A DNA stretch of 16,893 bases from IGN2 sp964639955 (GTDB taxonomy: Bacteria > Bacteroidota > Ignavibacteria > Ignavibacteriales > Ignavibacteriaceae), in the NCBI GenBank assembly GCA_964639955.1, contig CAZXGJ010000069.1:1-16893 (forward strand), read 5' to 3'. The notes under the pieces are model-generated. The model saw only the letters and a program-made list of their open reading frames with translations, made no database searches and was not told the origin of the DNA. Positions 15,227 to 16,893 of this stretch are shown here, one piece after another. The position numbers were made by a program, and so were the translations under genes. Numbering within the stretch: position 1 is the stretch's first letter; the number at the start of each line of letters is the position of its first letter.

Positions 15227-15610
15227 TTAATGTTTTCGCAGACCATTCAGCTTAAAGCCTTTTTTACAATAGACCGCTTTTACCAAGGATGAAATACCGC
15301 CACGCACATTGAAATTAGCATTAATAAGCATATAACGCGGCTTACAGACTGCAACGAGGTCGTCTAGAATTTTATTTGTTGCGCTTTCATAAAAAAGACC
15401 ATCGCTCCGGTAAGAATTAAGATATAACTTAAGCGATTTTAATTCAACGCAAAGCTTATCGGGAATGTATTCAATTGTAATTGTTGCAAAATCCGGTTGA
15501 CCGGTCTTTGGACAAAGCGATGTAAATTCCGGTGCTGTATGGATGATAGTATAATCCCTGTTGGTGAATTCATTTTTGAATGTTTCTAACAGTTTTTTTT
15601 TGTTTTTCAT
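15227..15610 (-). CDS. queF: NADPH-dependent 7-cyano-7-deazaguanine reductase (type I QueF)
   Basis: Reduces the nitrile of preQ0 to the aminomethyl group of preQ1 in queuosine synthesis. It carries the nucleophile Cys33 in FTSLCPKTGQPDFA (29-42, with Asp40), the NADPH-binding motif ELKSLKLY (56-63) and the substrate segment GLFYESATNKI (71-81). The unimodular subfamily is small, and 127 residues fits, though toward the short end. The residue before the substrate-binding Glu75 is Tyr74, where the Bacillus enzyme has His. AAGG lies upstream of the ATG. Together with queC upstream it supplies consecutive pathway steps. The GIY-YIG cassette separates the two, and glnD follows after 10 nt. Confidence 0.94.
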   Translation of the reverse strand: MKNKKKLLETFKNEFTNRDYTIIHTAPEFTSLCPKTGQPDFATITIEYIPDKLCVELKSLKLYLNSYRSDGLFYESATNKILDDLVAVCKPRYMLINANFNVRGGISSLVKAVYCKKGFKLNGLRKH

Positions 15611-15660
15611 TTTTTCGCCTTATGATTATGAACTATTTAAGTCGATCATTCCAATGAGAC

Positions 15661-15688
15661 TGTCATTCCTGCGTAAGCAGGAATCCAT
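15661..15688 (+). repeat. Palindromic hairpin repeat, left copy
   Basis: TGTC precedes a perfect 8-bp stem, ATTCCTGC (15665-15672) with GCAGGAAT (15677-15684), closed by the loop GTAA, a GNRA-type tetraloop. It resembles the widespread repeats of form TCATTCC...GGAATCC found in many genomes. It is oriented opposite to the right copy at 16001-16024, 8 nt beyond the end of the GIY-YIG gene when read on the minus strand. Confidence 0.8.
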
Positions 15689-15694
15689 AATTTG

Positions 15695-15982
15695 TTATGT
15701 CAATTCAAAATATAAATCATTCCATGCAGGATTCACTTGCTCAATCAATTCTATTTTCCATTGTCGTTTCCATTTCTTTAGCCTCTTCTCTCGAATGATA
15801 GCATCTTGAACCTCGTTAGTCATCTCAAAATAAACTAATTTATTCACATCATATTTCTTTGTAAAACCATCAATCAAATTATTTTTATGCTCATACACTC
15901 TTCTTTTTAAATCGTTTGTCATTCCAACATATAGAGTCCCATTTTTCTTACTTGCTAAAATGTAAACATAATATTGCTTCAT
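15695..15982 (-). CDS. Small GIY-YIG domain endonuclease-like protein
   Basis: A stand-alone GIY-YIG domain protein (the family often labelled UvrC-like or UPF0213-like), 95 residues, full length for its class. The signature is YVYIL (5-9) and LYVG (17-20), followed by DLKRRVYEHK (24-33) with the catalytic arginine (Arg27 or Arg28, most likely 28). The metal-binding Glu65 lies in AIIREKRLKKWKR. The protein ends NPAWNDLYFELT, typical of the family. Catalytic residues look intact, so it could cut DNA. No Shine-Dalgarno sequence is evident before the ATG. It sits between two inverted hairpin repeats and splits queC from queF, suggesting it arrived as a unit. Its host role and target are unknown. 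Confidence 0.9.
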   Translation of the reverse strand: MKQYYVYILASKKNGTLYVGMTNDLKRRVYEHKNNLIDGFTKKYDVNKLVYFEMTNEVQDAIIREKRLKKWKRQWKIELIEQVNPAWNDLYFELT

Positions 15983-16000
15983 TTTTATATAATTAAATAG

Positions 16001-16024
16001 ATTCCCACTTTCGTGGGAATGACA
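16001..16024 (-). repeat. Palindromic hairpin repeat, right copy
   Basis: Read on the minus strand, TGTC precedes the stem ATTCCCAC with GTGGGAAT (complements of 16013-16020 and 16001-16008), closed by GAAA, a GNRA tetraloop. Compared with the left copy, two adjacent stem pairs differ by compensating changes on both sides (T:A to C:G and G:C to A:T). This indicates that the hairpin structure, not just the sequence, is conserved. Confidence 0.8.
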
Positions 16025-16032
16025 ATAGTAAG

Positions 16033-16734
16033 TTAACTAGAGTAATTCGGTGTTACTTTATAACGAATCGGATCTACAACACCTGCCTGCTGAAAGCCTC
16101 TTAGCCGCAGTGCGCAGCTATCACATTCGCCGCAAGCAACATCCTCATTCTTATAGCAGCTCCATGTTAAATGTAAAGGAGCGTTCAACTCTATTCCTTT
16201 TTTCACAATCTCGGCTTTTGCCATGTGGATGATTGGTGTCTCAATTTTTATTGATGTCTCTGGTTTTGTTCCGGTCCTGATTACATCCTCAAAGGTTTTA
16301 AAGAATTCGGGTCTGCAATCCGGATAGCCGGAAGAATCCTCAAACACTGAGCCAATGAATATTGCTTTCGCAATTAAAACTTCTGCCCAGCTAACGCATG
16401 CTGAAAGTATGTTTGCATTCCGGAAAGGAACGTAGGAAGCCGGAATTTCTTTGTTCGATAAATCTGCTTGCGAGACTTCTATTCTCGTATCTGTTAAAGA
16501 GGAACCACCTATTGCAGAAAGATGAGATAAGTCTACAACCATTCTTTCTTCTACGTTATAGTAACCGGCAATATCATTGAATGCTTTAAGCTCTCTTTTT
16601 TCGGTTCTTTGTCCGTAATTAACATGCAGCAGTGCAAGTCTGTGATTTATTTTTGCGATTGCTGCTGTTACACAGCTATCAAGCCCGCCGCTTAAAGCAA
16701 CTACCGCAATATTTTTATTTCCGTTTTTCATCAT
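16033..16734 (-). CDS. queC: 7-cyano-7-deazaguanine synthase
   Basis: ATP-dependent PP-loop enzyme converting 7-carboxy-7-deazaguanine and ammonia to preQ0, the step before QueF. The PP-loop SGGLDS is at 15-20. The family segments YVPFRNANIL (101-110) and GYPDCRPEF (137-145) follow. The zinc site is formed by Cys193, Cys201, Cys204 and Cys207 in the C-x7-C-x2-C-x2-C pattern. At 233 residues it is full length. Two adjacent ATG codons (16734 and 16731) are possible starts, with no clear Shine-Dalgarno sequence. It is the first gene of the minus-strand run, and the GIY-YIG cassette begins 8 bp after its stop. QueD and QueE are not in the window. Confidence 0.96.
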   Translation of the reverse strand: MMKNGNKNIAVVALSGGLDSCVTAAIAKINHRLALLHVNYGQRTEKRELKAFNDIAGYYNVEERMVVDLSHLSAIGGSSLTDTRIEVSQADLSNKEIPASYVPFRNANILSACVSWAEVLIAKAIFIGSVFEDSSGYPDCRPEFFKTFEDVIRTGTKPETSIKIETPIIHMAKAEIVKKGIELNAPLHLTWSCYKNEDVACGECDSCALRLRGFQQAGVVDPIRYKVTPNYSS

Positions 16735-16836
16735 TTTTAGAAAATTGATAGGAAAGATAAATAATAACCATTCTTTAATAAAGGTGGGAAGTGCTGTTTA
16801 TAACTATAAAATGAACTGTACCTTCTAAATTAGACA

Positions 16837-16844
16837 CAAAGATA
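16837..16844 (-). promoter_or_regulatory. Possible -7 element upstream of queC
   Basis: TATCTTTG on the minus strand fits TAnnTTTG, about 100 nt before the queC start. No good TTG element is found 19-21 nt further upstream, so the call is weak. The leader does not resemble a preQ1 riboswitch that I can recognise. Confidence 0.25.
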
Positions 16845-16893
16845 AGCAACCCTCTGATTATTAATTAATAAATCTTCTTTTTTGTTTTCTCCA

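Larger units (their letters stand above)
15661..16024. mobile_element. Putative GIY-YIG cassette with inverted hairpin ends
   Basis: A 364-bp unit begins TGTCATTCC and ends GGAATGACA, a perfect 9-bp terminal inverted repeat. Each end is a hairpin repeat, and the minus-strand GIY-YIG gene fills nearly all the space between. It lies exactly between queC and queF, genes usually expected to be co-transcribed. I see no convincing target-site duplication. The layout (nuclease gene between inverted tetranucleotide-plus-hairpin repeats) parallels REP/RAYT units, but the nuclease differs. Mobility is an inference. Confidence 0.45.

Noticed and set aside
15635..16030. Target-site duplication around the GIY-YIG cassette
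   Set aside because: The bases just outside TGTCATTCC and GGAATGACA do not form a convincing direct repeat.
16738..16834. preQ1 riboswitch in the queC leader
   Set aside because: No compact stem with the typical C-rich loop and A-rich tail, and no type II fold, could be recognised.

Overview
The window is AT-rich, gene-dense bacterial chromosome with no rRNA, tRNA, CRISPR array or prophage that I can recognise. Two minus-strand promoters match the Bacteroidota-type consensus (TTG, about 19-20 nt, TAnnTTTG). Shine-Dalgarno sequences are often weak, and several genes can only start at TTG. Together with the gene content (type I QueF, Nfu, PlsY, Dgt) this suggests the Bacteroidota/Chlorobiota/Ignavibacteriota group. 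The exact lineage is an inference.

Left part (1-4131): a structured non-coding stretch of unknown nature (1-200), then a compact minus-strand operon. Reading in its own direction: a TTG-N19-TATATTTG promoter, two tandem ATP-grasp ligases of the D-Ala-D-Ala ligase superfamily overlapping by ATGA, a GNAT acetyltransferase overlapping by 26 bp, a lysine 2,3-aminomutase-type radical SAM enzyme, and a textbook intrinsic terminator. The aminomutase keeps the aspartates that bind lysine, so the four genes look like a self-contained pathway making, ligating and acetylating a beta-amino acid, probably beta-lysine. The product is unknown. An array of A/T-symmetric tracts lies just upstream of the promoter.

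Middle part (4314-12640) is mostly housekeeping: recG (minus) diverges from dgt (plus). dgt converges on plsY-gpsA (minus), the first steps of glycerophospholipid synthesis, which abut as TAAATG. Then come a lone 54-residue basic protein (plus), an Nfu iron-sulfur carrier with its own promoter (minus), and a cytoplasmic-type L-asparaginase (plus) converging on murI.

Right part (11810-16734) is a minus-strand run queC, [GIY-YIG gene], queF, glnD-like, murI. QueC and QueF are consecutive enzymes of the preQ0/preQ1 (queuosine) pathway. Between them sits a 364-bp unit: a GIY-YIG nuclease gene bracketed by two inverted hairpin repeats. In the same relative orientation both repeats start TGTCATTCC, carry an 8-bp stem with compensatory changes, and have a GNRA tetraloop. 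It looks like a small mobile cassette resembling REP/RAYT units but with a different nuclease. This unit and the aminomutase/ATP-grasp operon are the two most interesting items.
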